Source: Rhodobacteraceae bacterium HTCC2150 (lineage in GTDB: Bacteria > Pseudomonadota > Alphaproteobacteria > Rhodobacterales > Rhodobacteraceae). From it: a stretch of DNA of 64,000 bases. The notes beneath the pieces are model-generated. The model was not told the DNA's origin. It did no database searches and was given only the letters and a program-made list of their open reading frames with translations. This document shows, piece by piece, positions 39,169 to 48,022 of the stretch (its first letter is position 1; the number at the start of each line of letters is the position of its first letter). Where the stretch lies: assembly GCA_000169395.1 (NCBI GenBank), contig AAXZ01000001.1, forward strand, positions 620,001-684,000, read 5' to 3'. A program made the position numbers and the translations under genes.

Positions 39169-41027
39169 TTTTTGGGGTTCTTTTTGGATTTATTGGAAAC
39201 AGGTGTTGGTGCCACCTTTACGGGCTCTTTCTTTTTGAAAGAGGACATAATGTTTCCAAATACGTCAGGTTTGAAACCCTGTGAGCGCATGATCAGGTAT
39301 TGTTGGGTGAATGTGATAGTGTTGTTTGCGATCCAGTAGACCACCAGACCACTGGCGAAACTGCCCAACATGAACATGAATACCCAAGGCATCCAGGCAA
39401 ATATCATCGCCTGTGTTGCGTCAGTTGGGGCTGGGTTCAGTTTTTGCTGCAGCCACATTGAGATACCCAGCAACAACGGCAGAACACCAATGAAAATCAA
39501 AGCCATGATCGAACCGGGTTCTGGGCTGTCCCAAGGGAGGATACCGAACAGGTTGAACAACGATGATGTATCAGGTGCCGAAAGGTCTTTGATCCAACCA
39601 ACCCAAGGTGCGTGGCGCAAATCGATTGTGACGAAAATCACTTTGTACAATGAGAAGAAAATTGGAATTTGTAATAGGATTGGCAAACAACCAGAAGCTG
39701 GATTTACCTTTTCCTTCTTATAAAGTTCCATAATTTCTTTCTGGACCTTCGATTTATCGTCACCGGCCTTTTCTTTGATTTCAGCCATTTGTGGCTGCAA
39801 TTCTTTCATTTTTGCCATTGAGACATAAGATTTATAGGCAAGCGGGAACAACAATGCTTTGATCAACAATGTTAGACCGATGATTGACCAACCCATGTTG
39901 CCGATAATGCCATTCAACGAATGTAGTACCCAGAAAATCGGTTTTGTCAGGAAGTAGAACCAACCCCAGTCGATGCTATCGATAAAGCGATAGATGCCAT
40001 TGTTGGCCTCATATTCACGAATTACGGCCCATTCTTTGGCACCAGCAAAGAAATGCGTCGTTACTGTATTGGTTTGACCCGCTTCAACCGTCAATGTTGG
40101 TAGGCGTGTTTCAGAAAGATAGACGTCTTGCTGTGCTTTGTATTGAAGCACGGATTTGAAGGGTTGCGCTGATTCAGGGATCAATGCGGTCATCCAGTAG
40201 TGGTCGGTGAAACCAAGCCAACCGTTGCTTGCAACATCAACCACATCAGAACGATCGCCCCATTGATCATCGCGATCAAAGTCGGCCAAATCGGAATAGT
40301 CGTATTCTTTTTGGCTTTCGCCTGATTGACGAATTGCCCCTTCGTGCAAGATGAAGAAGCCTTTCATGTCTGTGGGTTCACCATGACGGCGGATTTGGCT
40401 GTATGGTGCAAGGCGGGCAGCAGTTGAACCATTGTTGGAAACTTCTTGCTGAACAGAGAATAGGAAATCTGCATCAACTGAAATAATTTGACGGAAGGTC
40501 ATTCCCGTCGTGTTTTCCCAAACCAATGTTACAGGTGTTTCAGGCGTTAGCTTTTCATTGCCTTCAATTGCCCATTGGGTTTCTGGTCCAGGAACATCGT
40601 CCCAACCCAGATCGCCGCCAGGTGCCCATCCGTAAAGGGCATAATATGCGTCTTGTGTGCCTTCGGGTGTTAGCAATGTGACAATGTCTGATGCTTCATC
40701 CAATTCAATGCGGTAATCTTTCAATGACAAATCATCGATGCGGCCGCCCAGAGTAGAGATTGAACCAGATAGGCGCGGTGTATCAATGTCTGCGCGCGTA
40801 GCTGATGAAAGTGCCGCGGTGCGTACCTCGGCGGACGTCGGAACATTGCTAACTGCTGCAACGTCTGATCCAGCGTCGGCACTAACGCCAGCGGTTGTAG
40901 ATTGTTCGCCAGATGTCGCGGCAACCGGTGTTTCATCCACAGGGGCTGGGAAGAAGATCGACCAAGCGATAATCACCATTACACTAAGGGCCATAGCCAA
41001 TAGTAAATTCTTGTTTTCGTCTTGCAT
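39165..41027 (-). CDS. yidC: membrane protein insertase YidC
   Basis: 620 residues, full-length proteobacterial YidC/Oxa1. First transmembrane helix at 8-25, a large periplasmic beta-sandwich domain (about 60-345), then the five-helix insertase core with 'IIGNMGWSIIGLTLLIKALLFP', the conserved 'SCLPILLQIPIFFSLYKV'-type segment ('PASGCLPILLQIPIFF') and a Lys-rich C-terminal tail ('KSKKNPKK') that contacts the ribosome. Belongs with rpmH-rnpA-yidD in the usual gene order, but here ttcA and other genes lie between. Confidence 0.97.
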   Translation of the reverse strand: MQDENKNLLLAMALSVMVIIAWSIFFPAPVDETPVAATSGEQSTTAGVSADAGSDVAAVSNVPTSAEVRTAALSSATRADIDTPRLSGSISTLGGRIDDLSLKDYRIELDEASDIVTLLTPEGTQDAYYALYGWAPGGDLGWDDVPGPETQWAIEGNEKLTPETPVTLVWENTTGMTFRQIISVDADFLFSVQQEVSNNGSTAARLAPYSQIRRHGEPTDMKGFFILHEGAIRQSGESQKEYDYSDLADFDRDDQWGDRSDVVDVASNGWLGFTDHYWMTALIPESAQPFKSVLQYKAQQDVYLSETRLPTLTVEAGQTNTVTTHFFAGAKEWAVIREYEANNGIYRFIDSIDWGWFYFLTKPIFWVLHSLNGIIGNMGWSIIGLTLLIKALLFPLAYKSYVSMAKMKELQPQMAEIKEKAGDDKSKVQKEIMELYKKEKVNPASGCLPILLQIPIFFSLYKVIFVTIDLRHAPWVGWIKDLSAPDTSSLFNLFGILPWDSPEPGSIMALIFIGVLPLLLGISMWLQQKLNPAPTDATQAMIFAWMPWVFMFMLGSFASGLVVYWIANNTITFTQQYLIMRSQGFKPDVFGNIMSSFKKKEPVKVAPTPVSNKSKKNPKK

Positions 41028-41125
41028 TTTCTTGCACGCCCCGTCGATTGATAATCCTCAAGGGTTCAATCGTTTGCAGGGCAAAAGGTCAAGGGGTTTT
41101 GGCGTCTTTTACAGTGACATTCCGC

Positions 41126-42673
41126 CTAAATAGCCAATTTTTCAACGGATTTACCTCTTAGCAATTTTTCATTGTAGCTGGTTAGCCAAGTTAGGGCATC
41201 ATCAGCGGGCATTGCGCGGGCAATGCAAAAGCCTTGAACAAACTCACACCCCATTTCGGAAAGCAATTTTAGTTCTTCAATATCCTCAGCGCCGTCAGCC
41301 AACGCCTGAATGTCCAACTGGTCAGCAAGGTTCATAATTGCACGCATCATGTTCTTTTGACCCCGTTCAATATGGATGTTTTTCACGAAGCTTTTGTCGA
41401 TTTTTATTCGCTTGATGGGAAACTGTCGCAATGACGTGATTGAGGAATGTCCTGTGCCAAAGCAATCCAAATCGATGTTACAACCGGATGCCGCCAATTC
41501 CCGAATGTTATTGGAAATATTGATGTCTTTTGGGTCGGCTAGAACTGTTTCCAAAACTTCGAAGTTTAGACGATCCGGTGACATTCCAAAGCGATCTAAT
41601 TCCCAGTTGATTTGTTCCAACAATCTTGGATTGCAAAGTTCTTGATCAGAAAGATTTATTCCAACGCGATCAACGGGGTGCCCTACATCCTGCCATTTTT
41701 GCATGGCCGAAAGCGACTGGGTCAGCATCATTTCACCTAGTTGAACGAAAAGACCCGCGCTTTGAATGGCGGGGATGAAATCGGCGGCCTGTAAAATTCC
41801 GCGTCTTGGATGCAGCCATCGCGCCAAAGCCTCAAACCCTACAACTTCGCCGGTTAATGTTGAAATTTGAGGTTGGAACCACGGAATAATTTGACCACGT
41901 TTCAATGCTTCTGTGACTTCGTCGTTTAGAATTGATCGGGTTTTGTGACGGATACTTAGGTCACTGGAATACCCACGAATGCCACCTGCGCCATTTCGCC
42001 GAGCCTCTTTCATGGCATTTTTTGCTGCTTGTACCAATGATTCACCCGTGTTTTCGGGACTTCCAGAGCCAAGACAGTACCCTGATGAAATCGAGATAGC
42101 GATTGAGGAACCTGCCAAATTCATCGGGTCGTGAACAGATTTTTGAATGTGGCGAACGACAGACAACGTACTTTCAAGGTCGACCTTATAAACGGGATCC
42201 AGCGCAATTGCGAAACAGTCGTTTTCTAAACGCACGACAACATCCTCCTCGCGTACAGCAGCAACGATGCGATCACTGATCCGCTTTAGCACATCATTTC
42301 CACGGGCTTGACCGAGCGAGGTATTTAACTTGGTGAACCCGTCAATGTCGACGACAATACATGCGGTATTAAGGCCCGTTTTGTGTTTGTTTTCAAGCGT
42401 ATGACTGAGAAGGTCAACAAGGATTTTAGGTTGAGGTAGATCAGTCAGGGCATCGCCTAATCGATTATTTTCGGTACTTTCATTTGGCCGAATGAATGCC
42501 TGAATTGCCAAGATGACTGGCAAGATCACGGACACGGCAAAAAGCACCGCTTGATTTCCTAGCCAATAGGCAGTGATCGTGGCCAAAGGGAATAATGACA
42601 GCACCTTGGCACGAGTCATCACTCCGAATATTGCAAATACTTTTCGTTTACTGCCGCGCCATTCTGCCCGCAT
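41126..42673 (-). CDS. GGDEF-EAL protein with degenerate motifs
   Basis: 515 residues. Two N-terminal hydrophobic segments (about 20-60) anchor it. The GGDEF domain (about 80-240) has 'CIVVDIDGFTKLNTSLG' but its signature loop reads 'VRLENDCFAIAL' in place of GGDEF, so it should not make c-di-GMP. The EAL domain (about 255-500) keeps 'GFEALARW', 'INLSDQEL' and 'KIDKSFV', but the metal-binding DDFGTG is 'LDCFGTG' and the usual AEGVE is 'ADGAE'. Phosphodiesterase activity is therefore doubtful too; it may sense or bind c-di-GMP instead. It reads towards yidC. Confidence 0.85.
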   Translation of the reverse strand: MRAEWRGSKRKVFAIFGVMTRAKVLSLFPLATITAYWLGNQAVLFAVSVILPVILAIQAFIRPNESTENNRLGDALTDLPQPKILVDLLSHTLENKHKTGLNTACIVVDIDGFTKLNTSLGQARGNDVLKRISDRIVAAVREEDVVVRLENDCFAIALDPVYKVDLESTLSVVRHIQKSVHDPMNLAGSSIAISISSGYCLGSGSPENTGESLVQAAKNAMKEARRNGAGGIRGYSSDLSIRHKTRSILNDEVTEALKRGQIIPWFQPQISTLTGEVVGFEALARWLHPRRGILQAADFIPAIQSAGLFVQLGEMMLTQSLSAMQKWQDVGHPVDRVGINLSDQELCNPRLLEQINWELDRFGMSPDRLNFEVLETVLADPKDINISNNIRELAASGCNIDLDCFGTGHSSITSLRQFPIKRIKIDKSFVKNIHIERGQKNMMRAIMNLADQLDIQALADGAEDIEELKLLSEMGCEFVQGFCIARAMPADDALTWLTSYNEKLLRGKSVEKLAI

Positions 42674-42758
42674 TTGATAACCCCGCTGGTGTTTCGGGTG
42701 AATCTAAATGCAAGCTGTCCCTAGGGCGTTAACGCGGGCAGTTTGTAAAACAATAATT

Positions 42759-43598
42759 TTAGTCGATTTGTTCCTGATTGGTTGTAAGCCCCGCAAAATC
42801 GAACAAATTCGCATCAAGCAAATGCGACGGACGGGTATTCATCAATGCGCGAAACATCACTTGGCGGCGTCCAGGGCTGTTCTTTTCCCAAGTATCCAAA
42901 ATCTGTTTTACCTGTTGGCGTTGAAGGCCATCTTGGCTGCCACATAGATCACAAGGAATGATTGGATAATTAAGGGCTTGGGCGAATTTTTCACAATCAA
43001 CCTCTGCGACATGGGCGAGGGGGCGATACAAAAATAAATCGCCTTCTTCGTTTACCAATTTTGGCGGCATCGTTGCCAGCCGGCCACCGTGAAACAGGTT
43101 CATAAAAAATGTTTCCAAAATGTCGTCGCGGTGATGCCCTAATACAATTGCACTGCAACCCTCTTCGCGGGCAATTCGGTACAAATGAGATCGGCGTAGA
43201 CGGGAACATAATGAACAAAACGTGCGACCGGCGGGAACCTTGTCCATCACAATCGAATACGTGTCCTGATATTCGATCCGATGTGGAACGCCTTTGTCAG
43301 ACAGGAATTTTGGCAAAACTGTTGCGGGAAAACCGGGCTGGCCTTGATCAAGGTTTACGGCCAAAATATCCACCGGCAGCAAACTGCGCCACTGTAATTC
43401 ATGCAATACAGCCAGCAAAGTATAACTATCTTTGCCGCCCGACATGCACACCATCCAGCGCGCACCGCGTTCTATCATCCCGTATTGTTCAATCGCTTCG
43501 CGCGTTTGTCGTACAATACGTTTACGCAATTTTTTGAATTCGGTGGTCGAAGGGGCGCCGTCAAAAAGCGGGTGAATATCTTTGGTATCGTCAAGCAT
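42759..43598 (-). CDS. ttcA: tRNA 2-thiocytidine biosynthesis protein TtcA
   Basis: 279 residues; ATP-dependent, [4Fe-4S] enzyme that thiolates C32 of certain tRNAs. PP-loop '[12 protein letters not shown]' near 49, the paired cysteines '[11 protein letters not shown]' near 132 and a further '[11 protein letters not shown]' near 222. '[18 protein letters not shown]' is typical. Length and motifs agree with TtcA rather than TilS. A likely substrate, tRNA-Arg(ACG), is encoded 3 kb away. Confidence 0.95.
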   Translation of the reverse strand: MLDDTKDIHPLFDGAPSTTEFKKLRKRIVRQTREAIEQYGMIERGARWMVCMSGGKDSYTLLAVLHELQWRSLLPVDILAVNLDQGQPGFPATVLPKFLSDKGVPHRIEYQDTYSIVMDKVPAGRTFCSLCSRLRRSHLYRIAREEGCSAIVLGHHRDDILETFFMNLFHGGRLATMPPKLVNEEGDLFLYRPLAHVAEVDCEKFAQALNYPIIPCDLCGSQDGLQRQQVKQILDTWEKNSPGRRQVMFRALMNTRPSHLLDANLFDFAGLTTNQEQID

Positions 43599-43704
43599 GG
43601 GGTACTCATGTCAAGAAATGCGGTGGCAGGAATGCTAAGGGATGCAGTATCGCGTTGACGTGGTATAAACAAGGTAATCAAAAAGCGAACGAAGGCAATG
43701 ACGG

Positions 43705-44460
43705 ATGGATGAAGTTTCTAAAAGTGGCGGTGCAGCGATCCTGTCTGTGTTTGATCATATCTATATCGTGAATTTGCCAAGCCGAACAGATCGGCGGCGG
43801 GAAATGGAAGAACAGCTTCGCGGCATTGGTTTATCGTTGGATCATGAACAAATCACGCTGTTTCCAGCAATTCGCCCTATTGAAAAAGGTGAGTTCCCTT
43901 CGATCGGTTGTCGGGGCTGTTTTGAAAGCCATTTAACGATTTTTACCGATGCGATAACCGCTGGACACGAAACCATTCTGATCATTGAGGACGACACGAA
44001 CTTCAGAACCAATTTTAACTTTCGTTTTGGGGCCATGGCGAAACGCCTATTGGCTGAGCCATGGGATATTTATTATGGCTGGACACGTCAGACAGTCGGT
44101 CACGAATTCGATGCCAATAGTATTGAAATGATTGAACTAGAGCCGAGCGAAGCACCCTATTCTTTGCATTTCATCGGGTACAAACAATCCACGCTAAAGA
44201 TTTTGGTGCCTTATCTTTTGGCAATTGCGGCTCGTCCATTGGGTGATCCCAAAGGTGGGCCGATGCATATTGATGGGGCTTTTGGTTGGTTTCGTGCGGC
44301 TCATCCGCAAATAAAAACACTAGCATCGCTTTATCCCGTAACGCGTCAGCGACCATCGCGAACTGATATTCAGGATGTACGTTGGTTTGACCGGATCAAA
44401 ATTTTGTCGCCCCTAGTTGCGTTTTATCGCCGAATAAAAACCACCTTTCGCAAGGAATAA
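43705..44460 (+). CDS. glycosyltransferase family 25-like protein
   Basis: 251 residues related to GT25 (LPS/LOS galactosyltransferase-like) enzymes: 'IYIVNLPSRTDRRREMEEQL' at the N-terminus is the family hallmark, 'GCRGCFESHLTIFTDAI' follows, and 'ILIIEDDTNF' contains the acidic metal motif near residue 93. It has no membrane helix. The acceptor is unknown and no other polysaccharide genes are close. Reads away from ttcA. Confidence 0.8.
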   Translation: MDEVSKSGGAAILSVFDHIYIVNLPSRTDRRREMEEQLRGIGLSLDHEQITLFPAIRPIEKGEFPSIGCRGCFESHLTIFTDAITAGHETILIIEDDTNFRTNFNFRFGAMAKRLLAEPWDIYYGWTRQTVGHEFDANSIEMIELEPSEAPYSLHFIGYKQSTLKILVPYLLAIAARPLGDPKGGPMHIDGAFGWFRAAHPQIKTLASLYPVTRQRPSRTDIQDVRWFDRIKILSPLVAFYRRIKTTFRKE

Positions 44461-44534
44461 ACGTAAATCGCTTTCCAAATTCCAAAATCTGCCTAGACTG
44501 ATCCTTATTGAATTAAAAATTTAGGAGTGGGTAG

Positions 44535-45512
44535 ATGAATTATGTGTTCACGGTACGCAGCGTGCGAAAAGGTAAATTTACGAATGAACCCGGGGCCATG
44601 CATTTTCTTGCAATTCCTGATGGGGCAAAAAAACCTGATACCGACCACGCTGTTCGAAAATCTGACTGGTTTAAAACAGTCTTACATGAAGCCGAACATG
44701 ATGGTCCAGAGCACCAACATGACGAGGGAAATCCTTGTGGTGATATCGTTGTCTATATTCACGGTTTCAACCACACGCCTGAGGAAATGTTGGAACGTCA
44801 CAAGGCCATTCGCAAAGGTTTAGAGGCGGAGGGTTTTGAAGGTGTTGTGGTCAGTTTTGATTGGCCATCCGCGAATACAGCCGTCAATTACCTTGAAGAT
44901 CGCAACGACGCGAAAACATCGGCGCGACGTTTGGTCGAAGAAGGCATCGTAAATTTTGCGGCTCTTAAACGGCCTGAATGCAAGATTAACGTGCATCTCT
45001 TTGCTCATTCTATGGGCTGTCATGTTGTGCGCGAGGCGTTTGATGATGCCGATGACCGCCCTGCTGTTGCCGCCAGAAATTGGTCGGTCAGCCAAGTCAT
45101 TTTGGTTGGGGTAGATGTTTCTGCTGGTTCCATGAAAGAAGGCGGTTCTAAGTCTTCGTCCCTTTATCGGCACTGTGTGCGGTTAACCAATTATTACAAT
45201 CCGTTCGATGGCGTTTTATCGCTATCAAACGTAAAGCGGGTAGGGGTTTCGCCACGGTTGGGTCGCATTGGCTTGCCCGAAGAACGGCCAGAAAAAGCGG
45301 TGAACGTAAATTGTGGCCATTATTATAAGTCGCAAGAAAAAGTGTTCAAAAAGGCAAGGATAAAGAACCCCGGTCATATTTGGTATTTCTTTGACCAACG
45401 GTTGATGACGGATGTTTATCACACGATTATGGGTGAGATTGATCGCGAATACATTCCAAACAGATTTCGAGATACCAAAGGACTGGCGATGGAATACGAC
45501 CGAACGTCTTAA
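44535..45512 (+). CDS. alpha/beta hydrolase (DUF900-like)
   Basis: 325 residues, alpha/beta-hydrolase fold. 'DIVVYIHGFNHTPEEML' is the oxyanion region, 'VHLFAHSMGCHVVREAF' near residue 155 the nucleophile elbow (Ser), and 'VSFDWPSANTAVNYLEDR' matches DUF900-type proteins. The late His is probably in 'NCGHYYKS' or 'IKNPGHIWYF'. No signal peptide, so cytosolic. A GGAGTGGG site precedes the start. It overlaps yidD convergently by four bases. Confidence 0.83.
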   Translation: MNYVFTVRSVRKGKFTNEPGAMHFLAIPDGAKKPDTDHAVRKSDWFKTVLHEAEHDGPEHQHDEGNPCGDIVVYIHGFNHTPEEMLERHKAIRKGLEAEGFEGVVVSFDWPSANTAVNYLEDRNDAKTSARRLVEEGIVNFAALKRPECKINVHLFAHSMGCHVVREAFDDADDRPAVAARNWSVSQVILVGVDVSAGSMKEGGSKSSSLYRHCVRLTNYYNPFDGVLSLSNVKRVGVSPRLGRIGLPEERPEKAVNVNCGHYYKSQEKVFKKARIKNPGHIWYFFDQRLMTDVYHTIMGEIDREYIPNRFRDTKGLAMEYDRTS

Positions 45513-45730
45513 TCAGGTACGTTGTCAATGCCACTCCCGCCAAGAGGGTGGCATCTGCAAACACGTTTCGTAGTTAGCCAAGCGCCTTTGACCGCCCCGT
45601 GTTTTTCCAGTGCTTCAAGCGCATAGGCAGAACACGTCGGTTGATATCGGCAATTAAAACCCACGTAGGATGAAAACGTTTTGCGATAGGCGTGAACGGG
45701 CCATGAAAAAACGTGGGCAAGGGGGCTCAT
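45509..45730 (-). CDS. yidD: membrane protein insertion efficiency factor YidD
   Basis: 73 residues. Characteristic 'AYRKTFSSYVGFNCRYQPTCSAYALEALEKHG' core and 'RVCRCHPLGGSGIDNVP' end (both seen here in full; quoted in part in the call logic: CRYQPTCS and CHPLGGSG). A small amphipathic membrane-associated protein thought to assist YidC. Overlaps rnpA by four bases. Confidence 0.95.
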   Translation of the reverse strand: MSPLAHVFSWPVHAYRKTFSSYVGFNCRYQPTCSAYALEALEKHGAVKGAWLTTKRVCRCHPLGGSGIDNVPD

Positions 45731-46149
45731 TTTTTTGCACCGTGCAATTTTAAAAGGGCATCGCGTAGGTTTTGTTGCATTTGATCAAACGGGTGATCTG
45801 CAGTTTTACCCGCACGACCGATCAAAACGTAATCCCAACCTGGATTTCCGTGGTGCGGAATGACCAGTCGGGCAATTTCACGCAAACGACGTTTTGCACG
45901 ATTACGCGCCACCGCGTTGCCCACTTTTTTGGAACACGTATAGCCAATTCGAATCAACGGCGCGGGTGGCTCTTCCTCACTACGGGGGCGTGCCTGAATC
46001 AAAAACCCATTCGTAACCAAACGTCTGGCTTTTGCTGCCTTGAGGAAGTCAGCGCGCTTTTTCAAAACAGATGTTTCAAACGTAGAAACCGCCAAGGATA
46101 CACCCGTGTCAGCATTTCTGCTTGCATTGGGATCCATTGGCGGTGTCAT
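45727..46149 (-). CDS. rnpA: ribonuclease P protein component
   Basis: 140 residues, the protein cofactor of RNase P that matures tRNA 5' ends. The RNR motif region is 'KKVGNAVARNRAKRRLREIAR' in part ('NAVARNRAKRRLRE'), with 'LKKRADFLKAAKARR' at the start of the fold. An N-terminal extension of about 20 residues precedes the domain, so a later start is possible. Overlaps yidD and follows rpmH. Confidence 0.95.
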   Translation of the reverse strand: MTPPMDPNASRNADTGVSLAVSTFETSVLKKRADFLKAAKARRLVTNGFLIQARPRSEEEPPAPLIRIGYTCSKKVGNAVARNRAKRRLREIARLVIPHHGNPGWDYVLIGRAGKTADHPFDQMQQNLRDALLKLHGAKK

Positions 46150-46174
46150 AATCGTTGCCTTTTAGGCGGTCGCC

Positions 46175-46309
46175 TTATGCGCTTAGGCTCTTACGGCCTT
46201 GCGAACGACGAGAATTCAAAATTTTGCGGCCAGCTTTAGTTGCCATGCGCGAACGAAAACCGTGGCGCCGCTTGCGCACAAGGTTGGAAGGTTGGTAGGT
46301 GCGTTTCAT
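46175..46309 (-). CDS. rpmH: 50S ribosomal protein L34
   Basis: 44 residues: begins '[20 protein letters not shown]', then '[15 protein letters not shown]' and ends 'GRKSLSA'. Typical, full-length L34. It is the first gene of rpmH-rnpA-yidD and has a strong promoter about 60 bases upstream. Confidence 0.97.
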   Translation of the reverse strand: MKRTYQPSNLVRKRRHGFRSRMATKAGRKILNSRRSQGRKSLSA

Positions 46310-46366
46310 CGCTCCGGGCTCCGTTTATATCTTCGGGATTCTCTCCCGGTTCATCTTGAAGCCCGT

Positions 46367-46395
46367 TTATTAGGGCCGGTATCACTTAAAGTCAA
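46367..46395 (-). promoter_or_regulatory. sigma70-type promoter of rpmH-rnpA-yidD
   Basis: On the - strand TTGACT (46395-46390), a 17-base spacer, then TAATAA (46372-46367). It gives an rpmH leader of about 50 bases. Confidence 0.65.
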
Positions 46396-46476
46396 CGCGC
46401 AAAGACGTGAACTCCGTCAATTTTCATACCAATTACAGCGCCCTAATTAGGCATTGCCGCGATCTTGGAAGGAAAG

Positions 46477-46553
46477 TGGCGGACCGAGGAGGATTCGAAC
46501 CCCCGACCCCCTGATTCGTAGTCAGGTACTCTATCCAGCTGAGCTATCGGTCC
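46477..46553 (-). tRNA. tRNA-Arg (anticodon ACG)
   Basis: 77 bases with encoded CCA. Acceptor GGACCGA pairs with TCGGTCC, D-arm region AGCTCAGCTGGATAGAG, anticodon stem CCTGA/TCAGG around loop CTACGAA (anticodon ACG, expected to be deaminated to ICG by TadA), and T-arm with GGTTCGAATCC. It sits alone between rpmH and the sensor kinase gene. Confidence 0.97.
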
Positions 46554-46609
46554 GTAGGGGGCGGTTTAGTTTGCTGCAACGGGCAATGCAAGGCCCTAAA
46601 TCATGATTC

Positions 46610-48019
46610 TTAGACGATATTCCCTTTCGGGATGCAAATTTCAAACGTTGTACCGTCTTGATCTGTCTTAACCAGTTCAAGCGTGCCGCCATGACCCCGA
46701 ATAAGTTCGGCTGCGATGGATAAACCTAGGCCGCTGCCCTCTTTGCGGGTGCCGCCGTGAAATGCTACAAATAAATGGTCCTGCGCGCGTTTTGGCAGGC
46801 CCGGCCCATTATCTGACAGGCGTACCCGCCAATTTTGTGGATCTTCTTCGGCGGAAACCCGAATCTCACCAGTTTTGCCAGAATCAATGATCGCTTGGCG
46901 TGCGTTACGGGTCAGATTGGTAATTATACGGTGCATCTGTTCGCTGTCGCACCTGATTTCCATGTCGTTTGGAATATTGTGAAAGAAATCCACCTTATCG
47001 CCACCACGGGCGAGATGCTCGTTTTCAAAAATATCTGCAACCAATGCATTCAAATTGTGAAAATCTAATTCGGGGGCCGCTTCTTCGGCTTTCCCAAAGG
47101 CTAGTGTCGATTCGCACAAACGGATAGCCCGCGAGATTGACGCCTCAAGTTTTGGTGTGGCTTTTTTGACCATGGGATCGTCTGAATTTTCCATCCGGTC
47201 AGCGAACAACTGGGCAACGGTCAAAATGTTACGCAAGTCGTGACTGATTTTGGATACCGCACCGCCCAATTGGGCCAAACGTTCACGTTGTTTAAAGGCG
47301 CTGGTCAATTGGGTTTGCATAGACTTCAAGGCGTCTTCAGCATCGCGTAATTCTGTTACCCCCGCGCTGGGCATGATGACATTACGCGCATCTTCTGGGT
47401 CGGCGGCATAGGTGGCCAAGCTGCCGACCACGCCTTTGATTGGCTTCACAAGAAAGCGGCGTACAGCCAAAAACAGCATAATCGCTGTAATGACGGAAAT
47501 AACGGCCGACAGCAAAAGAATGCGCAGGCCATAATCGATCAAAGCAGCGCGCAGTCCACCCGTGTCCATCGTGACCTCTATCAAAACCCCCGCGCTGCGC
47601 ACCGGATTGCCGATCACCCTGATGATACGCTCTTCGGGATGAAATAATTCCATCGTGGCATCCCTCATTAATTGCCATGCCGAAGGGTCGCGCATGTCAT
47701 AGCTGGCGTAAATCGGGCCAGGTACAGGGGAGGAAAGGATCAATTGGCGCATTTCATCACGTCGCAGCACTACGTTAAACACGCCGGCGTTCACGAGCAG
47801 TTCTTGTTCAACTTCTTCATTCACCATGTTGTCATCAAGCAGGGCAAGCGAGGCGATTTGCGCGCGATCAAGACGCGTTAGTAAATATTCTTCGCGAAAC
47901 CGCGCGACAGACGGAACAAAGATCAAAACTTCTGCCAGCATGACAAAAATGACGGTCAGGATCAAAAAACGCCCTGACAGCGAATTAATGGATTTTGACA
48001 GCGTAGAAGTATTGGCCAT
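46610..48019 (-). CDS. orphan sensor histidine kinase
   Basis: 469 residues. Transmembrane helices at about 18-38 and 165-190 flank a periplasmic sensor part; a HAMP-like segment follows ('RRFLVKPIKGVVGSL'). The kinase core has H-box 'KISHDLRNILT' (His near 261), N-box 'IITNLTRNARQAI', G1 'LSDNGPGLPKRAQ', G2 'GSGLGLSIAAELIRGHGG'. No response regulator gene lies beside it. It begins three bases after the oxidoreductase gene, so the two are probably co-transcribed. Confidence 0.9.
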   Translation of the reverse strand: MANTSTLSKSINSLSGRFLILTVIFVMLAEVLIFVPSVARFREEYLLTRLDRAQIASLALLDDNMVNEEVEQELLVNAGVFNVVLRRDEMRQLILSSPVPGPIYASYDMRDPSAWQLMRDATMELFHPEERIIRVIGNPVRSAGVLIEVTMDTGGLRAALIDYGLRILLLSAVISVITAIMLFLAVRRFLVKPIKGVVGSLATYAADPEDARNVIMPSAGVTELRDAEDALKSMQTQLTSAFKQRERLAQLGGAVSKISHDLRNILTVAQLFADRMENSDDPMVKKATPKLEASISRAIRLCESTLAFGKAEEAAPELDFHNLNALVADIFENEHLARGGDKVDFFHNIPNDMEIRCDSEQMHRIITNLTRNARQAIIDSGKTGEIRVSAEEDPQNWRVRLSDNGPGLPKRAQDHLFVAFHGGTRKEGSGLGLSIAAELIRGHGGTLELVKTDQDGTTFEICIPKGNIV

Positions 48020-48022
48020 ATT

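Noticed and set aside
46477-46553. tRNA-Arg as an integration (att) site
   Set aside because: No integrase, no repeated 3' tRNA fragment and no mobile genes nearby.
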